Source: Euborellia annulipes
Taxonomy: Eukaryota > Arthropoda > Insecta > Dermaptera > Anisolabididae
NCBI GenBank assembly: GCA_023213315.1
Contig: JAKCPI010028503.1
Span: forward strand, 1 to 64,000
Length of the DNA: 64,000 nucleotides
Direction: 5' to 3'
A program made the translations under genes and the position numbers. Numbering within the stretch: position 1 is the stretch's first letter; each line of letters starts with the position of its first letter. Of the stretch, positions 33,746 to 43,908 are shown in pieces. The notes below the pieces were generated by a model, which was not told where the DNA came from, did no database searches, and saw only the letters and a list, made by a program, of their open reading frames with translations.

Positions 33746-34070
33746 AATGGCTTCTGTAAAGATATAAAAAAAGAAAATAAAAATAAAAATTCCTTTGTTT
33801 TAGAATTAATTTTATTATAGCAGTAGAGACGTGGTTTTTATGGTTAGCACACTTATAATACATGATGCCTACAATATCCAAATTTTACAAAAATAATATT
33901 AATTTAGGTTTAATGAACTTTGAGATGTTATAATTGTCCCTACCCCTATGTTTTCTATTTAAAAAATAAAAATAAAAAGTTTTTAATAGAAATTTTCGTG
34001 ATTCAAACTTAGAAAATGTCGAGGAAAATGCATTTTAATTTAAGGATTGGGAGACCAGTGGAAAATAAGA
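33746..34070. other. AT-rich intergenic stretch
   Basis: No feature recognised. Confidence 0.3.
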
Positions 34071-34370
34071 AAGAACTGCTCTTCAACATCAAGATAAGAA
34101 AACTATAATATTTTGGTCATGTCATGGAATCCAACAAAATACGAAATCCTTCATCTTGTGACGTAGGGGAAGATATCCGGAAAACGAGATTCAGGACGTC
34201 GAGGTATCTCGTGGTTAAAGAATCTACTAGAGTGGTATGAACTTTCTTCAGTGGAATTGATCCGAAGAGCTGTGAACAATGCGTCAATCGCTATGATGAT
34301 AGCCAACGTCCGACCATGACACTTGAAGAAGTCATTGGAAGGGGCCTAAATGACCTCAGATACCGAAAAA
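34071..34370 (+). pseudogene. LINE reverse-transcriptase C-terminal fragment
   Basis: In two frames the sequence reads LLFNIKIRKL, YFGHVM, then after a shift GRRGISWLKNLLEWYELSSV and RRAVNNASIAMMIANVRP before a stop. This is the pattern of the C-terminal part of non-LTR retrotransposon polymerases (RLRYFGH...GRR..SWL...IANV). In-frame stops and a shift make it a relic. Confidence 0.7.
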
Positions 34371-34690
34371 ATAATGAAAATAAACTTAAAGATTTCCATC
34401 CTCTTTTGAAAACAATTATATTAAAGTACAAGTAAAAACGCCTGGAAGTGTTTTAACTTTGCTACACACCCTCCTCCTCTCGGACCCCAGGGAGTTCGAT
34501 GAATATTTATTTAAATAATGGGGTAAATAAATATGCCTGGATAATTTGTATCGTAATATTTATTCGTGTATCGTTTAAAAGTCTAATGCCCGATTGCCCT
34601 CGGGCTTGGTGTAGTTGGTAGTGTGCATACCTACAATACCGAACTCGCGGATCGGACCCCATTATTCCATTTATATTTAAGGGAAATGAA
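34371..34690 (+). mobile_element. SINE-A pieces
   Basis: CTCGGACCCCAGGGAGTTCG with the family 3' body at 34475-34570, then a second head at about 34595-34670 (CTCGGGCTTGGTGTAGTTGG, GCGGATCGGACCCC). Confidence 0.6.
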
Positions 34691-35697
34691 TTTCCTCCCC
34701 TGCATTATTTATTTATATATTTAATTTTCTTTTATAAAATTTTACAATAGAATTAAAAATTCGGCTTAAATTTTTTTAAGGCATTAAAGTTAAAAATATT
34801 TTTTATTAACCCACTATAGAGGGTGTTTTATGATCAAGTTTAAAATTAATAAATAATTAATGTTTTTAATGAAGGAGGCCTTGAAGTCTCAGGCATATAT
34901 AGCTTTGACGGTCAAACTAATGGAGGTCAAATGGGATCGATCGTGGATTATTTATAAAACTCCTTTGACCCTAGGAACCCCCTTCCATATGGCCGTAAAT
35001 ATACATTTGTTCTGTTCTAAATATCTAAAGAAAATATTTTATAAAATAAAAATCTTCTCAGTTAGGGGCATTTCAAATATTTATAACTAAATTCCGTTAA
35101 AATGGTATGAGAGAGGGGTGGAAAATGGGTAAGAATTTACTGAAACTTGCGTTATAGACATAATAAATAAAAATTTTATTTATTTATTTGTTCCTGTCGA
35201 TGTTTTAAAGGTTGGTCGCTTCGTTTCGCTCACTTTTTCGGGACAGTCAAATTGTAAAAGCGTTTGTGTAATCGTCAGAATTTTTTTACAAATAAAGAAC
35301 ATTATTTATTAGGGCTGGTTGTTTCACATCTAATTAACTAGCTATTTCTCGAATAAGCTAATTGTCTAGTTAAGCTAATCATATGATTAAATAGATTAAA
35401 CAGATCTTACTTGTTAGTTAGTTTGCTAACAATAAGACCCAAAAGTTCGGTAATTAGTTTTAATTAATTAGACCATTTTGAATTTTTAATATTTATTTCT
35501 AGGCTTGTGTTTATAATATCACCCCTTTGGTAAATCTTAAATACAACTTTGGGCCTGGGCTAACTTAACACAGACCTTGGCTCTATTTCACCATATACAG
35601 TTGAAATTACTCAAAAGTTAGGTTATCCGATTGGTAGCAAAATGGCGACGAGATCTGATGCAAGCGGCCCTAGCCTATAACATATTGTTAAATATAT
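34691..35697. other. AT-rich stretch with a dispersed repeat
   Basis: The repeat at about 35310-35530 (GGTTGTTTCACATCTAATTA...AAAAGTTCGGTAATTAG) matches that near 705-910. The frame 34860-35090 has no recognised domain. Confidence 0.35.
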
Positions 35698-35705
35698 AAA
35701 ATTTC

Positions 35706-36855
35706 CAGGGGTCCGAGGAGTTGGGAGCCTGGACTAGAAGAGGGGGCCTTATATTGAATTTTTTTTTTGGGGGGGGCTGCTCATCTTTAAATATCCCTCT
35801 TCTACATACATAAAAATATTTTTAAAATACCGTATATTCCTGAACCCCAAGGGTCCCGGGGCTCTCGAAGAGAAATTTTCATTAAATTTGATATTTTAAC
35901 TAAATTTTTAACAAATTTTTCGATTTTTATTTTAGCCCTGAGGGCCCCGGGGCCTCAAAAAGAGAAATCTTCATTAAATTTTGTTTTTACTTGTGCCCTG
36001 AAGCACCCGAGCCTCTCAAAGAGAAATTTTCATTATTTTTGATATTTTAACTAAATTTTTCGGTTTTTACTTGAGCCCTGAGGGCCCCGGGGCCTCTCAA
36101 AGAGAAATTTTCATTAAATTTGATATTTTGATTAGATTTTTCGGTTTTATTTTAGCCCTGAGGGCCCCGGGGCCTCAAAAGAGAAATCTTCATTAAATTT
36201 TGTTTTTACTTGTGCCCTGAAGGCACCCGAGCCTCTCAAAGAGAAATTTTCATTATTTTTGATATTTTAACTAAATTTTTCGGTTTTTACTTGAGCCCTG
36301 AGGGCCCCGGGGCCTCTCAAAGAGAAATTTTCATTAAATTTGATATTTTGATTAGATTTTTCGGTTTTTATTTTAGCCCTGAGGGCCCCGGGGCCTCAAA
36401 AAGAGACATCTTCATTAAATTTTGTTTTTACTTGTGCCCTGAGGGCACCCGAGCCTCTCAAAGAGAAATTTTCATTAAATTTTGATTTTTTAACTAAATT
36501 TTTCGGTTTTTATTTTAGCCCTGAGGGTACCGGGGCCTCAAAAAGAGACATCTTCATTAAATTTTGTTTTACTTGAGCCCTGAGGGCCCCGGGGCCTCTC
36601 AAAGAGAAATTTTCATTAAATTTTGATTTTTTAACTAAATTTTTCGGTTTTTACTTGAGCCCTGAGGGCCCGGGGCCTCTCAAAGAGAAATTTTCATTAA
36701 ATTTTGATTTTTTAACTAAATTTTTTGGTTTTTATTTGAGCCCTGAGGGCCCCGGGGCCTCAAAAAGAGAAATTTTCATTAATTTTTTTTATAAATATAT
36801 GGGGGCCTATGCCGGCTCGGGGCCTGGGGGGACCGCCCCTCTCGGTACGCCACTG
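35706..36855. mobile_element. Larger hAT-like element with about a dozen internal repeats
   Basis: It is flanked by the exact 8-bp duplication AAAATTTC (35698-35705 and 36856-36863). The right end GGTACGCCACTG matches the right end of the copy at 61162-61674; the left end CAGGGGTCC is diverged. Most of its length is tandem 65-95-bp units with GCCCTGAGGGCCCCGGGGCCTC and AGAGAAATTTTCATTAAATT. The two copies differ mainly in repeat number. Apparent ORFs are repeat translations (SPEGPGAS...) and are not genes. Confidence 0.85.
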
Positions 36856-36863
36856 AAAATTTC

Positions 36864-37335
36864 ATCATTTTATTGTTAAAAGAAGTAGAATCTAATGAAA
36901 AATAACAAATATATTTACTTCTTTTAACAATAAAATGATTAATTGATTAATGAATGATGTATATTTTACTATAAGAAAACTGAAGTGGGTTTCTGCACTA
37001 CAAAAATAAGCCATTTAGCCGAAAGTCAACAAACTGACCCTAACTGATGCGTCCGGCCCTAGGATTAATTTTTTTTTTATTTTCTCTTGAAGGGATTGCC
37101 AGTATTCAATAAATTCAACCAAAGGTTAATGCGATTAGTCGATGTATAAACTAATAATCTTGAAGAGAGCAAAGTAAACCCGCTATATTATAATCTCATA
37201 ATTTCGTTTCACAATTAAAGTTAATTTTTTTTTTACTTAACTTTTTTAAACAACTTAACTCTTTAACTTTTTTTAAACAAATGAGCTGAAGCTAGCTATA
37301 CACTTGGTCGCGACTTGATAACTAATTTCTGTGAA
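36864..37335. other. AT-rich spacer
   Basis: CTTTTAACAATAAAATGAT near 36919 is the inverse of sequence just right of the hAT-like element (about 36865-36885). No gene seen. Confidence 0.3.
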
Positions 37336-37343
37336 TAGAGAAA

Positions 37344-37621
37344 CAAGGGCGGATCCAGAGGTGTTTCTCGGGGAGGGAGGGATAATCTGGTGTGACTGGT
37401 CGCACAGCATACAATTTTTTCTTAATTTCGGTAATTTAAAGGCGCATTCTGTACTTGTTTGCCAGTATATAAATACAAATCAAATTTTTAAGTATTAATT
37501 TTTAAAATTTTACATTAAAAATCAATTTTTTTTTTCTAAAAAAAAGTACGTTTTTTTTTCAAATCTCGGGGAAGGGGTAATTACCCCCTTAACCCCCCCC
37601 CCCCCCTTGAATCCGCCCTTG
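37344..37621. mobile_element. 278-bp hAT-like MITE
   Basis: CAAGGGCGGATCCAG and its complement (TGAATCCGCCCTTG) lie between exact 8-bp duplications TAGAGAAA (37336-37343 and 37622-37629). A worn Helentron-like 3' hairpin (about 37385-37460) sits inside. Confidence 0.8.
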
Positions 37622-37629
37622 TAGAGAAA

Positions 37630-38284
37630 TAATAAATTCAATTGAATCGCTATTATCTCATCTATGAGTTCACAGAACTGAATCATACTAGTTTGTTTCA
37701 GTTAGGATCCGTTTATTTTGGTGTTCAGGTGGTATTTTAAAATTCTATTCTCTTAATGTAAAATTTTACGTCGTGATAAATGTAATAGGCCTATATATAA
37801 ATTTTGTAATTTTAATACTATTTTATAACAATCAATTTGTTAAAGGAAATGATAAAATTCATTATTAGAATAATCAAACTAGGATCGATAAATATATCGT
37901 AAATTTCTTAGATGGCTCTATAAAATTATTGTTAAGAATCCTATTAGAGCAATTTTTTTATTATAAAATTTATTTTATGGTCACTTAGAGCTCTTGATTC
38001 ATTACAGATGTTTAAGATGTTGTTGATGTCTGTAGTGACATTCAGGAAATGAAGGATGTTAAGCCAGGAAAACAAAAAAAAGATCCAGTTTTCTTTTAAT
38101 AAAATAGATTAAAAAAAGATCTTTAGTGTTTGGACTTTTTCTAATTACTTTTTGTTTAGTCAGTGGATCGCTTTATTTAATTTATTGATATATTAGCTAC
38201 CAATTAATTTGAGTAAAAATAGACGGGTAAAATTTATACGTAGGTACTAGAAAATCTGTATTCAGTAAATGAAAACAAGAGTTT
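37630..38284. other. AT-rich intergenic stretch
   Basis: No feature recognised. Confidence 0.3.
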
Positions 38285-38540
38285 TTGTCTAATTTTCAAA
38301 ATATTGTTTTGTTTTTGTATAATTTTCTAAATATTGCTTTGTTTTTGTATAATTTTCTGAATATTGTTTTGTTTTTGTATAATTTTCTGAATATTGTTTT
38401 GTTTTTGTATAATTTTCTAAATATTGCTTTGTTTTTGTATAATTTTCTGAATATTGTTTTGTTTTTGTATGATTTTCTAAATATTGCTTTGTTTTTGTAT
38501 AATTTGCTAAATATTGTCTTGGTTTTATCTAATTTTTTAA
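38285..38540. repeat. 30-bp minisatellite, about eight units
   Basis: The unit AATATTGTTTTGTTTTTGTATAATTTTCTR repeats head to tail. Because 30 is divisible by three, it leaves open frames on both strands (LYNFLNIVLF repeats on plus, ten residues per unit). This is not evidence for a gene. Confidence 0.9.
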
Positions 38541-39317
38541 AATATTGTGTTTTGAAGGAAATTTTTATATACAGGTTTTTGAAAAAATTGTTTTTGGATA
38601 CCATTGTAAAAAAAAAAGAAAATATTGTAAATAAAATAATGTGTGGGGCTGAAAGGCGAAAGCCAACAGCCGGAAAAAAATTAAAAAAAAAAACAAGAGA
38701 GTTCGATTGTTTCCTCCTTAAACGCCGAAACAGACCAAAAAGTGTAAATATTAATAGAAATTACTTAGCAAAACTTGAGCTCTCTGCATGTTCTGCTCTG
38801 GAGCAATGAATCGAAAACGCCATTAAATTGGCGCGCCTTTAAAGCAAGTTAATTTTAATATCATCTTTTAAAAAATTCATAGTTTATTTTTTTTACTAAA
38901 AAAAAATTTTACATGTTCATAGATAAAATTTTGGCACAAAAGTAAAAGAGGAAAAACATCTATTTGTTGTTTTCTCTTTTCAAACTATTACAAAATATTA
39001 ATTCGTAAATGTTTATTTAGCAAACAGAGCCTTTTAACGCCACAACTAGCATTATTTATCAAGCATGAGAGTTGCCTAACTTTTAGGGGTTCTCTGTACT
39101 TACCATAAATCCACGATGGCGAATTTGCCCTGCACCTGAAACAAGTTAAATAGTAAAGCTTTTGATCTCTAATTTTAACTCTTATTAATTTTATGATGAT
39201 GTTAAATATATTATAAATAACAAAGATAAGAATAAATCATATTTTTAGCATTAAAGGTGATTTATTACTATTACTTACCTATATGTTAATTATTATTATT
39301 ATTATTATGTGAAATTG
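38541..39317. other. AT-rich stretch with a possible microexon
   Basis: The block 38640-38830 is somewhat richer in GC and holds part of the 174-residue frame that begins in the minisatellite. See 39104-39135 for a possible minus-strand microexon. No other feature. Confidence 0.3.
39104..39135 (-). other. Possible 32-nt minus-strand exon
   Basis: On the minus strand TTAACTTGTTTCAG precedes GTGCAGGGC...GATTTATG, followed by GTAAGTACAG, a full-consensus donor. One frame reads VQGKFAIVDL. No partner exon was found, so this may be chance. Confidence 0.2.
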
Positions 39318-40190
39318 CTATCGGGAATTCCGTTTATTTACCCGAGGTGCTTCCGTGCACGAAGACACCCACCTCAAACCCAGCCGGCCTCTGACAACCC
39401 GTGAAGTTACTTTATTTCCTATCTCTAACTCCTCCTCCTGCTTTCGTCTTTAGCTAATGAACTAATCCTTATTTCTGGTTCCTTTTATCCACCCTCTTCT
39501 ATGCTAGGGAGAATGTCCTGCTTTGAAGAGGGACTCCCTCAGCACCGGCGTGTAGCCTTCTCCTTTCGAAGAATGCTTCACTGATAGGGAACCTTCTTTA
39601 CGTCCACAGGACGGGATGTCACAGCAACTCCCTCCCCTCGTAGAGTTGTCTGAGCCATTCTGATGGGATTCTATATTCCAATTGATGTGGATTTGTTTAC
39701 ATTAAATTTATAAAGTTTTTGATATAGCCGGAGGGCCTGGCAAGAGAGTAGAGCAGCCACCAAGATCGTTGCAGTAAGGCAATCCCAAATCCTCAAGCAG
39801 GCACTGGATTGGAATATTGGATCTCACCACAATAGCCCCTAGGCAACTCTACGAGAGGGAGTTGCTGTGACATCCCGTCCTGTGGAAGGGACGTAGAGAA
39901 GGTTCCCTCTCAGTGATGCCATCTTCGAAAGGGGCAGGCAACACGCCGGTGCTGAGGGAGTCCCTCCTCAACTAGGACATCCTCCCTAGCATAGAAGAGG
40001 TTGGATATATCCTTATATATAAGGATCTTGGTGGAACCAGAAATAAGGATTAGTTAGAGATAGGAAATAATGTAACTTCACGGGGTGCCGGTAGGTGCCT
40101 TTGGCCAGAGGCCGGCTGGGTTTGAGGTGTGTGTCTTCGTGCACGAAAGCACCTCGGGTAAATAAACGGGGATCCCGACAGGGGTTTCAA
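39318..40190. repeat. Large foldback element, arms about 345 bp
   Basis: The left arm (39318-39665) and right arm (39845-40190) match inverted over most of their length: CCGAGGTGCTTCCGTGCACG versus CGTGCACGAAAGCACCTCGG, and GACGGGATGTCACAGCAACT versus AGTTGCTGTGACATCCCGTC-type blocks. Between them lies a 5S-like SINE 5' fragment (39725-39790) and a 31-bp segment shared with the Helitron. Confidence 0.8.
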
Positions 40191-40334
40191 ATAAAATAAA
40201 AATAAGAACAATTTCAAGCTGTATTATTTGGAAAAAATGATATTTTTCAAATAAAAATGAAATATTTTTTGAATCTCGGAGAGGGAGTAAAATAACGCCC
40301 TTTACCACCCTTTCCTTTTCTATTTATTCGCCTA

Positions 40335-41004
40335 TTTTTACTTTCTCTTACCTCTATATATATGTTAATATATATAGAGAGAGAAAGTATTGGATTCATG
40401 TCAAAAATTCGATGTCGAGATTTTGATGGATCTTCACGTTTTGAGGTCCCCTGAATCCAAAAAGTGGTTTTCGCGACATGGTCTGTCTGTCTGTGTGTCT
40501 GTGTGTGTGTGTGTCTGTGAACAAAATATCTCAAGAACGAAAAGAGTTAGGAGGTTGAAATTTTATATTTAAGTTAGGCACCCCCATGGGACGTGACACG
40601 AAGCTTTTGACCAAAATCGACCAAAGAGTACTAGTACTACTTTACTGATGCACTTTTTCAGTTTTTTTCGATTTTCTCAAAATTTGCTCCAACGATTTTT
40701 TTTTAAATTCAAAAATCAATTATTTTTTAGATTCTCTTTAAAATGTATATTCTCATTTTGTGATTGAAATCTTCTGAAGACCACTTTACTCTTGTTCTCC
40801 ATAGAAAAGGTTGCCATGGTAACAAAATATAAATATTTTGTCATACTTATAAATTTTACATCTTGAAAATCGAATGTACCCTACTGTCGGAAACTAAATA
40901 CATGTCGACACAAAAAATCTGGTGTGGCAAGCACAGTACACAACATTCGATTACCGAAGGTAAGAGAAAGTTGTGTGCTGTGCGCCAGTCACACCAGATT
41001 TTTT
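40335..41004 (+). mobile_element. Helentron-like repeat, full-length plus copy
   Basis: Complete with 5' hairpin, CTGT/GT microsatellite, X-box at 40810-40823 and a perfect 3' hairpin to AGATTTTTT. Overlapping short frames are not genes. Confidence 0.9.
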
Positions 41005-41874
41005 ATGAAAAATTTATGCAGTCAGCATAAAAAATTTTTAAGATTAGACAAACTAAAATTAGACAATATAAAAAAAATGTTTAATTAACGATATTTTAGA
41101 GTAATATTATTGAATTATTTATTAATTAATTAATTTTTTCCTGAGAATTAGAAGCAAAATAACATGCAATTTAAATTTTCGAAAATAACCTCTGAGTGAT
41201 AAATTAAAAATATCAACTGGACATCGCAACAGCTGTTCAGAGTTAATATACTATTTACTATTTTTTATTCCAAGTCGTGTAATCAAAAAAAAATTTAGGT
41301 AAACACTTGGATATTCACTTAAAACGAGACTTTCTCAATTCACTCTAGGGCTGAGATAATTTGCCGGGTTAACCAATAAGTTTTAACAGGATAATATTTT
41401 ATGTTATAATGTTAATTTTAATAAAAAATTAAATCTATTAAAAGTTTAAGAAATCAATCAGAATTGGCCTATCAAATTCTTATCCACGCCAAACCAAAAT
41501 ATTCCATAATCTTTCTTATTAATCACAAGTACAGACCCGACCTTCACAGTTTTTGAGAGTATCGGTGGGAGCAAATGCCTGGTCCTTGATTTTTTCCCCA
41601 GCATCTCTGAACAGGGGCGGATTAATGTAATTTTGTCGGGGGGGGGGGGCGGTTTTTTTTTTTTTTATTTGAGAACTTTTTCGGCATCTATGGCTATTTA
41701 GACCCCTTCCTTATTTATTTAAATTTATTGGTAACAAATTCAATTGAAATTAAAGAGCGGAAAGTCTTTCGACTTTTGTCAATTTTGAGACTTTTCCAGA
41801 TTTTCTTAGATATCTTCTGATCTCACAAAAAGAATCGTTTTTTGAGATTTTCAAAAATTACTTTTGGCGCTTTT
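41005..41874. other. AT-rich stretch with SINE-B remnant
   Basis: A minus-strand SINE-B tail lies at about 41668-41750 next to a G-homopolymer (41638-41649) and GGGGCGGATTAATG, possibly a worn hAT-like end. No gene seen. Confidence 0.35.
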
Positions 41875-42668
41875 TTGCCTCTCACAAGGGGAGTGCATAG
41901 CCTTGATAACGCCGATTTGAACGAAAATTTTTTTATGTGTAGTACTTGATGAAAAACGAATTCTGTTAAAGCGAGAGAACGCGCTTCTCAACGGTTCGTC
42001 TAAAAAAAATGTTAAAGATTTTGCCTGCATGCCTTAAGCCGTTACTAACAATAACATTTACAAAGGTCGCGATGGCTAGATCGGTTCTTTGTAAACAAAA
42101 AATCCCGAGTTTGAATCTCGGCTCATGCAACTATTTTTTTTTTTTTTTGTGTAATTTATTATTTTTTTTATTGTTTCAGAATATTTTTTTAATATTAATA
42201 AATAAATAAAAAGTTTTTTTTTATTATTGGCATTTAATTTTCAACGTGTTCCATATATTTAAAGAAAATTCGAATGCTTTCTGTCAAAAATATAATATAA
42301 GGAAATATTTAATATTATACTAGAAATTAATTGGACACACTCTTCATTGGGGATTAATTTCGGCAATCATTTGCAGAGTGTAATGGTACACAAAAAAAAA
42401 AAAAAAATAGTTGCACAAGGCGAGATTCGAACTCGGGACTTTTTGTTTACAAAGAATGCGCCCTACCGATCTAGCCATCGCGACCTTTGTAAATGTTATT
42501 GTTAGTAACGGCTTAAGGCATGCAGGCAAAATCTTTTTTTTTAGACGAATCGTTGAGAAGCGCGTTCTCTCGCTTTAACAGAATTCGTTTTTCATCAAGT
42601 TCTACACATAAAAAAATTTTCGTTCAAATCGGTGTTATCAAGGCTATGCACTCCCCTTGTCAGAGACT
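41875..42668. repeat. Foldback with a tRNA-like head in both arms
   Basis: The arms, about 41875-42140 and 42392-42668, are close inverted repeats. Each contains GTCGCGATGGCTAGATCGGT (A-box region) and GAGTTTGAATCTCG or GAGTTCGAATCTCG (B-box). The right arm has the fuller head, with GGGCGCATTC that the left arm lacks. Poly(T)/poly(A) lies at the inner ends. Two related SINEs in opposite orientation would explain it, but homology continues far upstream of the tRNA-like head. Confidence 0.75.
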
Positions 42669-43571
42669 TTTTTTTTTTTTAAAGCGACTTTTATGAGCGA
42701 CTTTTTTTTTAATTTTTACTTTCTCTTACCTATATGTATATGTTAATATACAATATTTTGAAATACCAGGTATAGGCCTATATTTTTTTCAAAGACAATT
42801 CTTTTATTTGTTATGGGACATTTATAGTTGCATCCCTAAAGGTTAAAGTTTTATTTTTTTATTTTATTTCGTGGAGGGGGTCTCGCCTCTTCCTCTTAAA
42901 TACGCCCTTGCCATCTCAACAAGAACGTATAGATTTTAAAATAATTAGGCGGAGTATTGTTGTATCCCTTGTTTTAAATACTTTATTTTTTAATTTTGTA
43001 CCCTTTTCAGCTGGAGCAAGGGTTATATTCTGGATATTGGGGGGGAGGGGGGGGGGAGTTAAAATGTTTTCTCAAGGCACTTGAAAAATATTGAGTGTAT
43101 ATATACATTTATGAAAGATTTAATGAAACTTTTTTGGGAGGAAATGAAATTTGAACAAAATTGAAACAAAATTCCCCCACCCCCCTATCACTAAATATTT
43201 TAGTGAGGGTGGAGGGTATCTTAAACTAGGAGTTTACCGAAAGTTTCACCGAAAAAAATATATACACCCCTAACAATATATTTACCCTTCAATGAATTAG
43301 TTTTTATGGTTTTTCTCTAATAATCTAAAACCAAAGTAAAATAAATCTTTTGAATATATAAATAAGGAGTCCGTTCGAGCAAGATTTCGGATAATTTTGC
43401 TGTTCGTCCTCGTCAGGAGAAGCAATTTGCAACATCACTGTAGTGTGGAGCTTTGTAGTGCTTCTGACTGTATAGTTAGCATACTAGCATTTTTCTGTGA
43501 GTGAAATGAGCCTCGAATATGTAGTATGTGTGATATGTCAAATCAGTGATCCAAAAAAAACTGAATTCTTG
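42669..43571. other. AT-rich stretch with Helentron-like tip and hammerhead-like core
   Basis: 42714-42750 holds the 5' end TTTTTACTTTCTCTTACC only. The minus-strand core CTGACGA...GAAA lies at 43385-43416, with GGA/TCC closing stem II. The rest has no recognised gene; ATGAGCCTCGAATATGTAG near 43506 opens a short frame interrupted by the next element. Confidence 0.4.
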
Positions 43572-43900
43572 TTAGGGTCCGACCGAAACATGATTTTCAG
43601 CCGAAACCGAAACCGAATTTCGGCCTCATTTTTTTTCGACCGAAACCGAAACTTGTATTTCCTATAAAAAATTCATATCATTTTTTTTTTTTTTTTTTTT
43701 TTCCCCCCCCCCCAAAATTCCTTCCCTTCCATTCATCATTTTACCTTTTTTTTAGGAAGACTAAATTTTTTTCCGCTTTTGCAAATCATTTGACTTTTTT
43801 TTTTGCATGCGAGTCTCATCCCATCTTTTCAGACTTAGGTTTTGGCAGGCCGAAATCCGGGACTTTTTGGCCGAAACCGAAACTATATCGGTCTGTTCCT
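43572..43900. mobile_element. hAT-like element rich in CCGAAA
   Basis: Flanked by the exact 8-bp duplication AATTCTTG (43564-43571 and 43901-43908). The ends TTAGGGTCCGACCGA and ATCGGTCTGTTCCT are imperfect inverted repeats. The interior repeats CCGAAACCGAAAC and has T and C homopolymers. Confidence 0.75.
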
Positions 43901-43908
43901 AATTCTTG

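Noticed and set aside
35830..36790. Repeat-spacer pattern suggesting a CRISPR-like array
   Set aside because: Spacers are not unique and the DNA is clearly eukaryotic; it is a minisatellite in a transposon.
36210..36879. Repetitive plus-strand frames encoding SPEGPGAS...EIFIKF units
   Set aside because: They are translations of a minisatellite inside a hAT-like element whose unit length happens to keep the frame open; no start context, splice sites or family match.
38285..38809. 174-residue plus-strand frame, the second longest in the window
   Set aside because: The first half is a 30-bp tandem repeat and the rest is low-complexity lysine-rich sequence; no domain recognised.
42009..42529. 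Functional tRNA genes in the two tRNA-like heads
   Set aside because: The anticodon arm is not canonical and the sequences are parts of inverted repeats; SINE-type heads are more likely.
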